The notes under the pieces: generated by a model | What the model was told of the DNA's origin: nothing | Databases searched by the model: none | Seen by the model: the letters and a program-made list of their open reading frames with translations, nothing else | Translations under genes and position numbers: made by a program | Origin: Pohlia nutans | Lineage: Eukaryota; Streptophyta; Bryopsida; Bryales; Mniaceae | Reading direction: 5' to 3' | Assembly: GCA_022496805.1 (NCBI GenBank) | Contig: CM040093.1 | Location: 6,658,213-6,722,212 of the forward strand | DNA length: 64,000 nt | In this document: positions 63,477-64,000 of the stretch, in pieces | Position numbering within the stretch: the stretch's first letter is position 1 | Layout: every line of letters starts with the position of its first letter

Positions 63477-64000
63477 ACCTCTCTAAATTGCTTCTACAAA
63501 TCTAAAGAGCCATTTTTTATTTTTTTAATGTTTTTGTGTTGTATGAGTTTTTTTGGAATTCTTTTTACAAAATTGAAGCCCCAAGTGGACAACTCCATGA
63601 AATTTCGGGGCTCTATACAAGTTCAAAATAGAGGACAACCTTTAATGGCCCCCCTACCAAATCTCACATTGATAGCACTGATTTAGAGAAGTTTAACATT
63701 ATCAACCATTTCTCACATTTGCATCTAAAAATAGTCATGAGTTATTATCGCAATTTGAAGCTATGCAAAAACATTTTCTTAGTATTTAGTCAAAAATCCT
63801 CATAGGTTTTCATCAAATCAATTTAGAAGCATTTTATTTCTATTTTGAAAGTATTATTTCTATTTTGAAAACATGATTTTGGCTAAAATTGGAAGGGCCA
63901 TCAATATGGTATAAGAAGTTTGCAAACTTTATTATTCAATGTGTTCAAAGTCTTGAATTTTTATACATACTTCTTTGGTTGTAAATTTCAACATTTATGT
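63477..64000. other. AT-rich DNA without recognised gene
   Basis: A stretch near 63655-63720 (CTCACATTGATAGCACTGATTT) weakly resembles 23300-23360. Nothing else was seen. Confidence 0.35.

Overview
The window is eukaryotic nuclear DNA from a land plant. Evidence: GT-AG spliced genes, an eight-cysteine plant lipid-transfer protein, plant-type CACTA, Tc1/mariner-like and LTR elements, AT-rich intergenic DNA and no operon layout. A family of small proteins resembling the uncharacterised DUF7748 group, known to me mainly from liverworts and mosses, suggests a bryophyte. That assignment is an inference and the species cannot be fixed from the window.

Layout. 1-8375: a large terminal-inverted-repeat DNA transposon carrying a split DUF7869-like protein (2833-5799), studded with copies of a palindrome centred on GGGCAATTGCCC and with small hairpin relatives of its own ends. 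8376-16300: AT-rich DNA with one clear three-exon gene (11296-13255, secreted 3D/double-psi beta-barrel protein) and several small inverted-repeat elements. 16890-38800: two long, related repeat blocks (about 16.9-20.9 kb and 31.9-38.8 kb) plus a shorter third, each holding a nearly identical 133-residue DUF7748-like gene. Between them lie a possible Pro/Ala-rich small gene (26.7-27.1 kb) and a well-supported lipid-transfer protein gene (28426-28983, minus). 38800-50500: nested small DNA elements around a two-gene minus-strand island, a divergent DUF7748-like gene and a three-helix membrane protein (42818-44472). 51244-58844: a young LTR retrotransposon on the minus strand with 404-bp LTRs and GTATA target duplications. 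It carries gag and protease plus a 799-codon extra ORF, with no reverse transcriptase or integrase visible, and is broken by a CACTA hairpin and a TA-flanked foldback. 59-64 kb: more small elements and a fourth, inverted DUF7748-like copy.

The most striking feature is a swarm of about 13 elements flanked by TTAA with ends starting CCC or CCT, which fits piggyBac-type mobility. Related empty sites inside the same window confirm several insertions. The true host genes are few: the 3D-domain gene, the lipid-transfer gene, the DUF7748-like family and the membrane protein. All coordinates and splice sites were read by eye; family names rest on motif recognition, not database searches.
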